A stretch of DNA of 64,000 nucleotides from CAVTLG01 sp963802635 (GTDB lineage: Bacteria; Chloroflexota; Ktedonobacteria; Ktedonobacterales; Ktedonobacteraceae), in NCBI GenBank assembly GCA_963802635.1, contig CAWDJJ010000002.1, positions 806,001-870,000 on the forward strand, written 5' to 3'. The notes below the pieces were generated by a model that saw only the letters and a list, made by a program, of their open reading frames with translations, made no database searches and was not told where the DNA came from. Within the stretch, counting starts at the first letter, position 1. The number at the start of each line of letters is the position of its first letter. Below, piece after piece: positions 53,742 to 63,104 of this stretch. Made by a program: the position numbers and the translations under genes.

Positions 53742-55523
53742 GTGTATGCTCTGATGGATATATCTATGCAAGAATTCTTTCTCGATTACTGTCTGATACA
53801 GAAGTTGTCTCATAAAAAGTCGCGACATACCTATCTGGGCTATGCGCGGCAAACGGCTCAACCGCAGCTTGTCATCAAACTCTTTGATGCAGAGTGTGTC
53901 ACTGCCGATCAAAAACAGGGGCAATTGTTCGCGGAGTTGCTGCTCTCGTTAAAGCATCCCCATATCGTACCGGTGGTGGACATCGCGATCAAGCAAGGGA
54001 AACCGTATGTGGTAAGTGAATATCGTGCTCATGGGTCCTTGGATCAGCGTCTCAAGAGTGTATCGCCCGCACGGATGGAGTGGCCCGAAGCGGTGAGTAT
54101 AGTCATCCAGATCGGGCAGGCGCTCTGCGAGGCGCATGCTCGTGGCATCGTTCATGGTAATCTGAAGCCGGAGAACATCTTTTATGCTGCCGATTGTGAG
54201 GTGCAGCTCGCAGACTTTAGCCTGGCGTCCTTTCTTGATGTTGCCAAACTGGGTTATAAGTCGGATCTGTCCACGATCCGCTATATGGCCCCCGAGCAGT
54301 TTATGGGGAAAACAGATCAGCAAAGTGACCAGTATAGTCTGGCTTGTCTGGCTTACGAGCTGATCGCGGGCAAACCCCCGTTTGATGCTGGGAGTTTCTC
54401 GTCGATGTGGGGACAACACAAAACTGAGCATGTGGTTCCTCTGGTGAACATGGTACCAGAGGTGCCGATGGCGATAGATCTGGCAATACGCAAGGCATTG
54501 GCGAAGAAACCGCACGAGCGCTATAAGGATGTGGCAACCTTTATTGTGGCTCTGGAGCGTGGGTTATCGATCCAGGTGACAGATCTGCCATCGTCTCTGC
54601 AGAACTCTTCGGTGGTCAATGTGGCCGATACGTTGCTCCTTGCTAAACTGCGCAGCCAAGTGCCAATCTCCGAGCTGCCAATCTCCTCAGCGAGCACTAC
54701 GAGGCCGCTATCAGAGCTAGAGGAAATGCGTGCTGATCATGCTGTCCTGCCAGTTCTCGATAGCGCTGAGCAGCCTACAGCCACAACTCAAGATCAGCGC
54801 ACCGCAGGAAGCGCACCGCAGACTGCTGCTCAAGCGATGGAAGCTGCGCCTGCCTTGCCAGCATACCTCTCCCAGTCGCAGAAACCCACCAAGGCATATG
54901 TGCTTTGGGTGAGTGTGGTGTCGCTGCTGGTGATCCTGGCAGGTACGCTGGGTTTCTCTGTCTTTGGAGCCTCGTTTTTGCCACTGCCTTTTCACATCGC
55001 TCGCATCAACGGGAAGCAAAATGTGAACAGTGGGATTGCCAAAACTGCTATCGTTTCTGCTACCGATATGGTGCACGTCACCCCTACCGTGCATTCCCGC
55101 ACTCAGTCACAGGCAACGGCTTCCCCTGAAGCGACAGCGCAAGCGTCTGCAGGCTCGATGGTTACACCTACTGGAAAGGCAGTATCACCGCTTCCCATCG
55201 CCATTCCTACAGAACTTGGTCGTGAATGGAGCAGAGGCTGGACCTGGCACTACCGATGAAACTATCATTGAGCCAATCCCTGGTTGGACTCGTCAAGGCA
55301 GCATTGATGTGATGCAATACGCATCCAGTACCGACATTGCCGCAACCGATCCTGGCCCTTCAAATCGGACCGCAATCAACAGTCTGAACTCCTTGCCCGC
55401 AGCACCACCGGCCAGGTCCCTGCGGCAACCGCGTCTATACAGGTGACGCTCACCATGACCAAAGAATATGGGAACTATAACGGTGGCTGTGCCGATAATC
55501 TCTCCTTACTTTTCCACCTCTAA
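53742..55523 (+). pseudogene. Decayed Ser/Thr pseudokinase with extracellular C-terminal domain
   Basis: The frame at 53742-55259 encodes a kinase-like domain (residues ~8-270), a linker, a membrane segment (VLWVSVVSLLVILAGTLGFSVFG) and a Thr/Ala-rich outer part. The catalytic loop reads HGNLKPEN (Asp of HRD is Asn) and the DFG is DFS, with no glycine loop, so it would be a pseudokinase even if intact. The outer domain resumes in the +1 frame (NLVVNGAEAGPG, GWTRQGSIDV, about 55207-55370). It then returns to the first frame (STTGQVPAATASIQVTLTMT, NGGCADNLSLLFHL) and stops at 55523. So two compensating frameshifts split the domain. The N-terminal kinase part may still be translated. Confidence 0.75.
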
Positions 55524-55596
55524 CAAAGGATGGTGGACCGCTATCACATCGGAGACGTTCTGGGATGCAGGTAGAGAGAGACCGCCACAACTTGCT

Positions 55597-57447
55597 CTAA
55601 GCCTCCTGCCACTTCTCCTGGTCAGCGCAGGCCCCACCGAGGCAGCTCAAAGCGTTGCCTTCCTCGTGGCGCTCAGCGTCAGCACGCGCATGAGTCAGAC
55701 CTTGTTCAAAGCAATACTGCGCCTGACTCACCTGACCAAGTAGACGATACACTTCGCCCAGCTCACCATACATGCGAGCCACAAGCAACGGCGGTGTTGT
55801 CCACTTCGTCAAAGGGAAGAGCATTTCGTACATCTCGCGCAATACGACAACGTATCCCCAGCGCGCTAGATCTGTATAGATGCCTTCCCGCTCAATCAAA
55901 GCATAGGCAGCAGCCCAATCTTCCGCCTGACAATAGTGCCAGAATGCTTCTTCGAGAGGCAAGATATCATTGCGATTGCCCCTGAGCGCTCGTTGAGGGC
56001 AGATATCTTGCGCATAACGCTGATAATAGCACGCAGCTTTGCCATGTGCGTTTTTTAGTGCTTGCCCATGCGCCTGCTCACTATCTCCCACAAAATGATC
56101 CTGCGCGTAGCTCACAACAATGGTATGGAGTTGATACAATCCCTCTTCACACGGTTGCAAGAGATGTTCGGTCAACAAGGCATCCAGCGCCTGCTGCACA
56201 CGCCACTTATCCGCAGCTTCTATAAGAGCGCACGCCGCCTCTAACGGGACCGGCTGGCGATACACAGAGAATGCTAATAAGAGCTGCCGTTGCAGCTCAT
56301 CAAGTTGTTGTGCATAGAGGCGGTCCAACAGGTTGCGCGCTACATTGCCCGTCCAGAGCTGTCCATAGGTTGGATCTTTAAAAAACGTGCCGAGACTGAT
56401 ATGCCGCTTGCGCAACAGAGCAGCCAGCAGAGTCAGAGCATACGCGTGACCGGAGCAATATTTCACAGCCTGCTGCAATTCCTGGTCAGCAGCGACCAGT
56501 CCCAACTTTTGTAGCAGTTCGCCGCCTTCGATGGATGACAGACCGACCACACGATACTCCTGCATATAAGTTGGAGGATAACTCCTGGTCCCCTGCGGCC
56601 AGGGACGACTGGTCAGCAACACCCGACACTTACACGGCTGACTATTGATCACATCCAGCCATTCCCCAATACCTGGGCTATCCACCAGCGCATGCCCTGT
56701 GTGCCAATCCAACAGGTTCTCGAACTGGTCCAGGACGATCAAGCGTGGCTCTGCGACCGTATTGAGCGTATTGAATAGGACCGCCGCCTGATTATGCGCA
56801 GCCAGACTACTCAAATCGGGTAATGGCTTCTCCAGAGCTTGAAAGATCGTACCAATGAGATCATGCATGGTAATGGCGGCTGAATCAACTTTCAGCCAGA
56901 GCGCAGGGGCCATAAATGCTCCCTTGTTTGCCAACCGTAGCTTTTCGGCATAGCAGTAGGTCAGCGCCGCCAGCGTTGACTTCCCTACACCAGCAATACC
57001 GGTCAACACTAGCGCCGTTGTATCGGCTTGTGTCAACCGTACGTACACATCTTTTACGACCACCTCGCGTTGCTGAATCGTTCGTGAATCGGTCGGTGGT
57101 GGAAGCCCTTCGATACTACAATAGGACGTCTTGTTCTCAGCCGGTGCGTGTTGTGGCGCTAACGTAGCAAGATGAGGCGCGAGATGTTCGAGAATTTGCG
57201 GAACAGCCAGCGCATGATGGTCTTCCGGCGCAGTGGGAGCATCCGTTGATATAGGAAAGAGCCATTGAAAGAGCGCAAGAACCACCCCGATCACTGTAAA
57301 AGTAATACTGGGCAACATAATCAGCCACTGGCCCAACGTCTCTATCACCGTTAGAATGGAGCAAGCCAACACTACGACAAGGACAACAGCAATAATCAGA
57401 GTACGGCCCCACGGAAGCTTGCGCCGTTTCTGTTGCTGCCTATCCAT
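55597..57447 (-). CDS. STAND-type ATPase with TPR, C-terminally truncated
   Basis: 616 residues. Two N-terminal membrane segments (about 15-35 and 46-67), then an ATPase of the NB-ARC/AP type: Walker A GIAGVGKST (about 150-158), Walker B LIVLDQFENLLDW, sensor CRVLLTSRPWP. A winged-helix-like part (VYRQPVPLEAACALIEAADKW) and the start of TPR repeats follow (YGELGEVYRLLGQVSQAQYCFEQGL). The chain stops at EKWQEA, in the middle of the next TPR, so the C-terminal sensor is missing. ATG 57447 follows AAGGA by about ten bases. Its 3' end abuts the decayed kinase; the junction 55523-55597 seems to be a deletion scar. Sensing proteins of this type often act in defence. Confidence 0.8.
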   Translation of the reverse strand: MDRQQQKRRKLPWGRTLIIAVVLVVVLACSILTVIETLGQWLIMLPSITFTVIGVVLALFQWLFPISTDAPTAPEDHHALAVPQILEHLAPHLATLAPQHAPAENKTSYCSIEGLPPPTDSRTIQQREVVVKDVYVRLTQADTTALVLTGIAGVGKSTLAALTYCYAEKLRLANKGAFMAPALWLKVDSAAITMHDLIGTIFQALEKPLPDLSSLAAHNQAAVLFNTLNTVAEPRLIVLDQFENLLDWHTGHALVDSPGIGEWLDVINSQPCKCRVLLTSRPWPQGTRSYPPTYMQEYRVVGLSSIEGGELLQKLGLVAADQELQQAVKYCSGHAYALTLLAALLRKRHISLGTFFKDPTYGQLWTGNVARNLLDRLYAQQLDELQRQLLLAFSVYRQPVPLEAACALIEAADKWRVQQALDALLTEHLLQPCEEGLYQLHTIVVSYAQDHFVGDSEQAHGQALKNAHGKAACYYQRYAQDICPQRALRGNRNDILPLEEAFWHYCQAEDWAAAYALIEREGIYTDLARWGYVVVLREMYEMLFPLTKWTTPPLLVARMYGELGEVYRLLGQVSQAQYCFEQGLTHARADAERHEEGNALSCLGGACADQEKWQEA

Positions 57448-57965
57448 AGTCGTCACATCCTTTGCTTATATGATAGTATCCAATGACTCTATCTCTCTTT
57501 GATTATAGAAGATAGCTATCGCCCATAGCTTCCTTTCCCGTGACATATCGCTGCCAGTTTTCTCTTTTCGGCCTGCGCCTTTACGCGCTCAGACGCGAGT
57601 AACAAGAGTTGAAACTGGCGAGAAATACTTGAATTGTAAGCCAACTCCCAAAACACTGCAGAGAAAAAAATGAATACTCTATATAATATATTAAAATATA
57701 ATAATATATATAATAAATAAGGACAATAAGAAATATTACAGAAGAAAAACGTGTAACGTTTTGTGGATTGGCTTCTCAAGCGATATGAGAGCGAAAACAT
57801 TACAATATTACATTACACGGAGGTGTCAGATTTGATCTGGGCAAACACACGCTGCATCTCGTCGAAGGAAGCTCTGCGCTGTACCTGCATAGTTCCGTAT
57901 GCTATTATTATGTCATCACTAGAGATTATTTTTGCGTGGGTTTTAGTTAGCAAGGGACGCTATTC
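57448..57965. other. AT-rich intergenic region between STAND and TIR-RM genes
   Basis: About 520 bases, very AT-rich at 57660-57730 (runs of TATATAATA type). It is the shared upstream region of the divergent STAND and TIR-RM genes. I see no gene and no clean promoter; many AT-rich words could serve as -10 boxes. AAGGGACG near 57951 is the ribosome site of the TIR-RM gene. Confidence 0.4.
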
Positions 57966-60900
57966 GTGGCGACTGATACATTCGAGTTGTTCTATGCATA
58001 TGCAAATGAAGACGAACGTTTACTGAAGAAGCTCAATAAACACCTGGCGCTGCTTGTACGTCAGGGCCTGATTGCGCCCTGGTCCGCGCAGAATGTGCTG
58101 GCTGGCACTCTGTGGGATCAGGATCTGCACAACCACTTGAAAACCGCCGATATTATCCTGCTACTGATTAGCGCGAATTTCATGGCCTCCGACTACTGTT
58201 ATAGCGTTGAAGCCCGCGATGCCCTGCGACGCCATCAAACAGGTGAGGCGCGTGTCATACCGGTCCTTCTTCACCCCTGTGATTGGGAAGATGCTCCTTT
58301 CGCAAAGCTCCAGCCTTTGCCTAACAATAGAAAGCCTGTTAAAATGTGGACAAATGAAGATGCTGCACTCACCAATGTTGCGAAAGGTATTCGCAAAGTC
58401 GTCAACGATTTAAACGGTACAGAAGACCCTGAAGCTGCGAAAGAGACCGAGGATGGCAAGAAACATGCCAGGAGTGGGGGAGTTGGGAGACGGGATATGG
58501 CGCGTACACCGCAAAAGATTGATCGTAACTACCTCAAGAGGATTGTCAAGCAGTATCACACTGAGCTGAAAGACTACCAGAAGGTCGTTACCAACGAGCA
58601 AGGCATCCGTACCGCCTTTCAAAATATGCTCGCCGCTGTGGCTAAGTATTGTGGTTGGTCGCTCGCTCCAGAGCTGACGATTGAGAAGATCCGTCCTGAT
58701 GGCGTGGTGCTGGACGAGTTTCATATTCGTCGCGGGTTTTGGGAGGCCAAGGGTCCCAAGGTGAACTTTGAGGAGGAGATCAGGAAAAAGATTGCCGCTG
58801 GCTATCCTCTGACTAATACGCTGTTCGAGAATAGTCAGCGGGCGCTGCTGTACCAGGGGAAAAGCACGATACCCACCGAGTATGACCTTACTAAGGATGA
58901 CCGCATCATTGATCTGCTGCGCGACTTCTTCACGTACGTTGAGCCGGATATTGAGAACTTTGAGGAGGCCGTTGACGAGTTCAAGGAGCGCATCCCGGAG
59001 CATGCTCAGGCGCTGCTGGGTATCATCAAGGACGAGCATAAACTCAACCGGAAGTTTCAAGTGGCCTTCAGCGCCTTTTCTGAGATCTGCCGCACCTCCA
59101 TCGATCCCAAAATGAGCGATGCCAACATCGATGAGATGCTAGCCCAGCACCTGCTGACCGAACGCCTCTTCAGTACGGTCTTCAACAATCCTGACTTCGT
59201 GCGCCGCAACGTGATTGCTGCAGAGGTCGAGAAGGTCATCGATGCCTTGTCCAGCCGCTCGTTCAATCGCGCAGAGTTTCTCAAGGTGCTGGACCGCTTC
59301 TATGTGGCGATAGAGAAAGCCGCCAAGGGGCGAGAGAGCTGGAGCGCGCGACAAGACTTTCTCAACACGGTCTATGAGCGCTTCTTCCAGGGCTTCTCGG
59401 TCAAGCAAGCGGATACGCATGGTATTGTCTACACGCCGCAGGAGATCGTGGATTTTATGGTGGAGAGCGTGGATGAGGTGCTGAAACGCGAGTTTGGCAA
59501 GTCCATCGAGACGCCGGGCGTGAAGATCCTAGATCCCGCCACGGGTACGGGCAACTTCATCGCCAACATCATCCGCCGCATCGACGAGTTCGCGCTGGAG
59601 CAGAAGTACAAACACGACCTCTTCTGCAACGAAATCATGCTGCTGCCCTACTACATCGCCTCGCTGAACATCGAGCACGAATACTACGCGAAGATGGGCC
59701 AGTATGAGTCGTTTGAGGGCATCTGTTTCGCGGACACCTTGGAGTTGGCCGAAGGGCAGCAAGCAAAATTAGAATTATTTGTTGAAGAGAACACAGAAAG
59801 AGTTAAAAAAGAGAAAGAGGCGGAAATCATGGTAGTAATTGCTAATCCGCCATACAACGTTGGGCAAGAGAACGAAAATGATAACAACAAAAATAGAAAA
59901 TATCCAGTTATAGATACACATGTTAAAGAGACATATGCTAAAGCTTCTCATGCATCTAATAAGAATGCGCTTTCAGATGCATACGTGAAGTTTTTCCGTT
60001 GGGCTAGTGATAGGTTAGGTACTCGTGATGGTATTGTTTGTTTTGTGAGTAATAATGGTTTTCTGAATGGAATCGCTTTTGATGGCTTCCGCGAGCATTT
60101 ACTCAATGATTTCGACCTCGTATACCATTTTGATTTTAAGGGTAACGCCCGTACAAGTGGGGAGCGGCGCAGGAAGGAAGGAGGCAATATTTTTGATGAT
60201 AAGATTCGTACTGGTATAGGGATTACGTTGCTTGTTAGATCGAAAGGCGTCCAAAACAAACAGGTCTTTTACCACACTGTAGGGGATTATTGGACTTCAA
60301 AACAAAAGAGAGACTATCTCAAATCCTTCAAACATCTTTCATCAGTACCCTGGCAACCCTTAATTGTAGACTCTAATCATAATTGGCTGATTAATAGTCT
60401 CTCATCAGATTTTAGCTCGTTCTTACCTACAGGGTTAAAAGATGCTAAAACGGGAAAAACAGCATCAGATCCTACTCTTTTTCGTACGTATGGACGAGGC
60501 GTTGCAACGTGCCGTGATAATTGGGCCTACAATTTTAACAGGGATAATTTGGCAATTAACATTAAACATCTTGTAGACTCATATAATAGAGAGGTTGATG
60601 GTTGGGCAAGAAGAGACAAAAGAGACATCACAGTAGACGAGTTTGTCACCTATGATGACTCTAATATTAAGTGGAGTCGTGATCTGAAGCTTGACCTTCA
60701 ACGGGGACGATATGCCAAATATGACGAGACTAAGATACGTAGCGCCTTATATCGGCCTTTCTGTAAGCAAATTTTGTTTTTTGACCGCATTTTAAATGAA
60801 GAGGTTTACCAGTTTCCCCAAATTTTCCCTACCCCCCAAAGTGAAAATGAGAACATTGCCATTTGTGTTAGTGCAATCGGGAGTAGTAAGCAATTTCACT

Positions 60901-61628
60901 GTTTAGCTACAAATTGCATTGTCGATTTGCATCTGACCGGTGACTCACAATGTTTTCCGTTTTACACCTACGCCGAAGATGGCACCAACCGCCGCGAGAA
61001 CATTACCGATTGGGCCTTGAAGCAGTTTCAAGACAAGTATGGCCCTGAAGCCACCAAATGGAACATCTTTCATTATGTCTACGGCATGCTGCACCACCCG
61101 CAGTATCGTGAGTTGTACAAAGAGAACCTCAAGCGGGACTTGCCGCATATTCCTTTGCTCCTGAACCAGGAGGGGTTTGAGGCCTGCGTGAGCGTCGGCC
61201 AGCAACTCATGGAGCTGCATGTGCACTATGAGCAGGCGGAAGAGTATCCATTGCAGCTCGTTCCCAACAAAGAGATCCCGTACCAGCAGCGTCTCCGCGT
61301 GGAGAAGATGAAGCTCTCGGCGGACAAGACCTCGCTGCTGTATAGCAAAGGCTTGACGCTGGATGCTATCCCGCCTGAGTGCTTCGAGTACCGTTTAGGC
61401 AATCGTTCGGCGCTGGAATGGGTCATCGATCAGTATCAGGTGTCGCTTGATAAGCGCAGCGGCATTGAGAGTGATCCGAACCGCCTGGATGATCCTCAGT
61501 ACATTCTGCGCCTGCTGAAGCAGGTGGTGATGGTGAGTGTGAAGACGGTGGAGCTGGTCAAAGAGCTGGCGGAGGCTGTGACGGCGGAGGATTGGTCCGC
61601 TGAGTCCGTTGAGGTTTCGAACGGGTAG
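57966..61628 (+). CDS. TIR domain fused to PD-(D/E)XK nuclease and N6-adenine DNA methyltransferase (type IIG/ISP-like)
   Basis: 1220 residues. The first 150 form a TIR domain: FELFYAYANEDERLLKKL, then ADIILLLISANFMASDYCYSVEARDAL, where Glu82 lies at the place of the NADase catalytic Glu, then RVIPVLLHPCDWEDAPF. A linker leads to a nuclease domain with PDG (Asp245) and WEAKGP (Glu260, Lys262), the PD-(D/E)XK pattern. No helicase motifs follow. The methyltransferase has motif I LDPATGTGNF (about residue 520) and motif IV NPPY at 627-630, then a target-recognition part to about 1000 and a helical C-terminus. GTG 57966 follows AAGGGACG. DNA for residues ~600-997 is AT-rich unlike both flanks. 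A restriction-modification enzyme that adds NAD depletion is suggested; substrate and target unknown. Confidence 0.88.
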   Translation: MATDTFELFYAYANEDERLLKKLNKHLALLVRQGLIAPWSAQNVLAGTLWDQDLHNHLKTADIILLLISANFMASDYCYSVEARDALRRHQTGEARVIPVLLHPCDWEDAPFAKLQPLPNNRKPVKMWTNEDAALTNVAKGIRKVVNDLNGTEDPEAAKETEDGKKHARSGGVGRRDMARTPQKIDRNYLKRIVKQYHTELKDYQKVVTNEQGIRTAFQNMLAAVAKYCGWSLAPELTIEKIRPDGVVLDEFHIRRGFWEAKGPKVNFEEEIRKKIAAGYPLTNTLFENSQRALLYQGKSTIPTEYDLTKDDRIIDLLRDFFTYVEPDIENFEEAVDEFKERIPEHAQALLGIIKDEHKLNRKFQVAFSAFSEICRTSIDPKMSDANIDEMLAQHLLTERLFSTVFNNPDFVRRNVIAAEVEKVIDALSSRSFNRAEFLKVLDRFYVAIEKAAKGRESWSARQDFLNTVYERFFQGFSVKQADTHGIVYTPQEIVDFMVESVDEVLKREFGKSIETPGVKILDPATGTGNFIANIIRRIDEFALEQKYKHDLFCNEIMLLPYYIASLNIEHEYYAKMGQYESFEGICFADTLELAEGQQAKLELFVEENTERVKKEKEAEIMVVIANPPYNVGQENENDNNKNRKYPVIDTHVKETYAKASHASNKNALSDAYVKFFRWASDRLGTRDGIVCFVSNNGFLNGIAFDGFREHLLNDFDLVYHFDFKGNARTSGERRRKEGGNIFDDKIRTGIGITLLVRSKGVQNKQVFYHTVGDYWTSKQKRDYLKSFKHLSSVPWQPLIVDSNHNWLINSLSSDFSSFLPTGLKDAKTGKTASDPTLFRTYGRGVATCRDNWAYNFNRDNLAINIKHLVDSYNREVDGWARRDKRDITVDEFVTYDDSNIKWSRDLKLDLQRGRYAKYDETKIRSALYRPFCKQILFFDRILNEEVYQFPQIFPTPQSENENIAICVSAIGSSKQFHCLATNCIVDLHLTGDSQCFPFYTYAEDGTNRRENITDWALKQFQDKYGPEATKWNIFHYVYGMLHHPQYRELYKENLKRDLPHIPLLLNQEGFEACVSVGQQLMELHVHYEQAEEYPLQLVPNKEIPYQQRLRVEKMKLSADKTSLLYSKGLTLDAIPPECFEYRLGNRSALEWVIDQYQVSLDKRSGIESDPNRLDDPQYILRLLKQVVMVSVKTVELVKELAEAVTAEDWSAESVEVSNG

Positions 61629-61704
61629 GGGCGTGTCCTCGCGACCGCCCTGGGGGCCATCATACACCACCACCGGGGCGCACGCAAGGTGACGCCCCTA
61701 CCCG
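61622..61704. repeat. 83-bp element with 13-bp terminal inverted repeats at the TIR-RM stop
   Basis: CGGGTAGGGGCGT (61622-61634) and ACGCCCCTACCCG (61692-61704) are perfect complements 57 bases apart. The left arm holds the TAG stop of the TIR-RM gene. It may be a MITE-like insertion that made the present end of the gene, or a terminator hairpin; no T-run follows. Confidence 0.55.
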
Positions 61705-61717
61705 CTTGCCTTCGCGT

Positions 61718-61924
61718 CTATGGGTTCAACCTCCAACGCTTTGGCGGCGGATAGACGTAGCGGGCAATCGTCGTTGACACCCAGCCGATACAGAAGCCGC
61801 CAAAGACCAGCAGGAAGGGCTGCACGCCCTCGCTGCCCCGGATCATCCGTGCGAGTAGGAGACAAATCGCCCAGGCGACGGCAAGGCCAGCGCTGTAGGT
61901 CCAATAGTTTCTGTAGCGAAGCAT
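61718..61924 (-). CDS. Small two-helix membrane protein
   Basis: 68 residues with two membrane segments (YWTYSAGLAVAWAICLLLA and VQPFLLVFGGFCIGWVSTT) and a basic tail (PPPKRWRLNP). ATG 61924 follows AGGAG by eight bases, a good ribosome site, which is why I call it a gene despite the size. Family not known. An overlapping out-of-frame reading at 61698-61904 is not favoured because it lacks such a site. Confidence 0.6.
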   Translation of the reverse strand: MLRYRNYWTYSAGLAVAWAICLLLARMIRGSEGVQPFLLVFGGFCIGWVSTTIARYVYPPPKRWRLNP

Positions 61925-62033
61925 CTTCTTGCTCCTGTTCTTTTCGAATTGAAGGGCACGCTTTACAACTCTTCTAGCAGAAGTATGCCAGATCGGGAGC
62001 GGTTTTCCCAGGGAATGCTGTAGCCTCCGCCTC

Positions 62034-62993
62034 TTAGTCTAGCTCGGGCTTGCTTCCCCAGACAGAGAGTATGTTCCAGGTTGCGCAAAAATCGGGGTGG
62101 CACATCTCCTTAAGGGCTCGTCGGTAGGTGGTCACATAGTCTGGACCTTCACAACTGTGTTTCTGGATGAATGGACGCGCCGTTTGGAACGCCAGCCGCA
62201 TATCCTCGTAATACGCCTCTCCTTCTGCTGTCCCCATTCGATACGCGATGGCATAGGTCTTGGTCTGCACCTGCTGGCACCCACAGCGACTAAGCAGTGG
62301 TACTAGATGAGAGGTCAATCCGCTCCGTTCTTGCTCAAAGAGGTGGCTTGCCTGGAAGAAGGCGCATTGGAGGACCTCGCAGAGGCGCGTGAGCGCAGGG
62401 CTGTTGCTCTGCGAACCCATCTCGCCCTCCGTGAGCCGAATCACACCACCCGGGCACGTCACTCGCAGCATCTCACTGAGCAGTTTGGGCCAGTCCCAGG
62501 TGCGCAGAAAGCTGATGCCAAGCCGCAGGTTGACCAGATCAAAAGAAGCAGCAGGAAAATCAAGCCTGCCTAATGCGTCCATGACGTGAAACTCGATCCG
62601 GTCGTTGACCGGATCGGCCTGAGCTTGAGCGCGTGCATAGCTTATCATGCGTGGACTGGCGTCTACGCCCACCAAGAGCATTGTGGGATACGTGCGGGCT
62701 ACTTCAATGAGCCAGCCACCGGGACCACAGCCAACATCGAGGACGCGACGAAAGATCGTCGGGTCAGGCTGCTCTGGCAAGACCCCGCCCATGGCAGCCG
62801 TGATCATCTGGTCCTGGACCGTTAAACGGGCGAGTTTCTTCTCGTTCTTGTTCCGAACAAAGTACGTACTGGCATGTTCATTATGTGGGCCAAGAGGAGT
62901 CGGCATACTACTCCACACCTTCTTTCTGATCAATTCACTTGCTTGCATATCGATCCGCATCACTCCACTCTTGAGGATGAGTATAGCCGACAT
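62034..62993 (-). CDS. Class I SAM-dependent methyltransferase
   Basis: About 319 residues. SAM site RVLDVGCGPGGWLIEVAR, second acidic motif LVGVDASPRMISYARAQA, third motif IEFHVMDALGRLDFPAASFD, and the fourth SFLRTWDWPKLLSEMLRVTCPGG. This is the pattern of small-molecule and lipid methyltransferases (UbiE/Coq5-like), but no substrate can be given. The start is uncertain: ATG 62993 is offered, with ATG at 62948 and at about 62906 (GTGGAGTAGT upstream) as alternatives, and TTG 63008 as the longest frame. It follows the ECF ATPase gene on the same strand with about 100 bases between. Confidence 0.8.
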   Translation of the reverse strand: MSAILILKSGVMRIDMQASELIRKKVWSSMPTPLGPHNEHASTYFVRNKNEKKLARLTVQDQMITAAMGGVLPEQPDPTIFRRVLDVGCGPGGWLIEVARTYPTMLLVGVDASPRMISYARAQAQADPVNDRIEFHVMDALGRLDFPAASFDLVNLRLGISFLRTWDWPKLLSEMLRVTCPGGVIRLTEGEMGSQSNSPALTRLCEVLQCAFFQASHLFEQERSGLTSHLVPLLSRCGCQQVQTKTYAIAYRMGTAEGEAYYEDMRLAFQTARPFIQKHSCEGPDYVTTYRRALKEMCHPDFCATWNILSVWGSKPELD

Positions 62994-63104
62994 CGACTGT
63001 ACATGCAACAGGTAGGCATCTTGCTGATGAGCTTTTTCACTGAATCTGACGGAGTTCCATTTTATGCTGCAAAGTTCCTTCGAGCACTCAATTGTAGCAA
63101 ACTA

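Noticed and set aside
53742..55259. Active Ser/Thr kinase
   Set aside because: The catalytic Asp is Asn (HGNLKPEN), DFG is DFS and the glycine loop is missing, so activity is not expected.
57966..61628. Full type ISP enzyme with helicase
   Set aside because: No Walker A or DEAD-type motifs between the nuclease and methyltransferase parts, so a helicase is absent.
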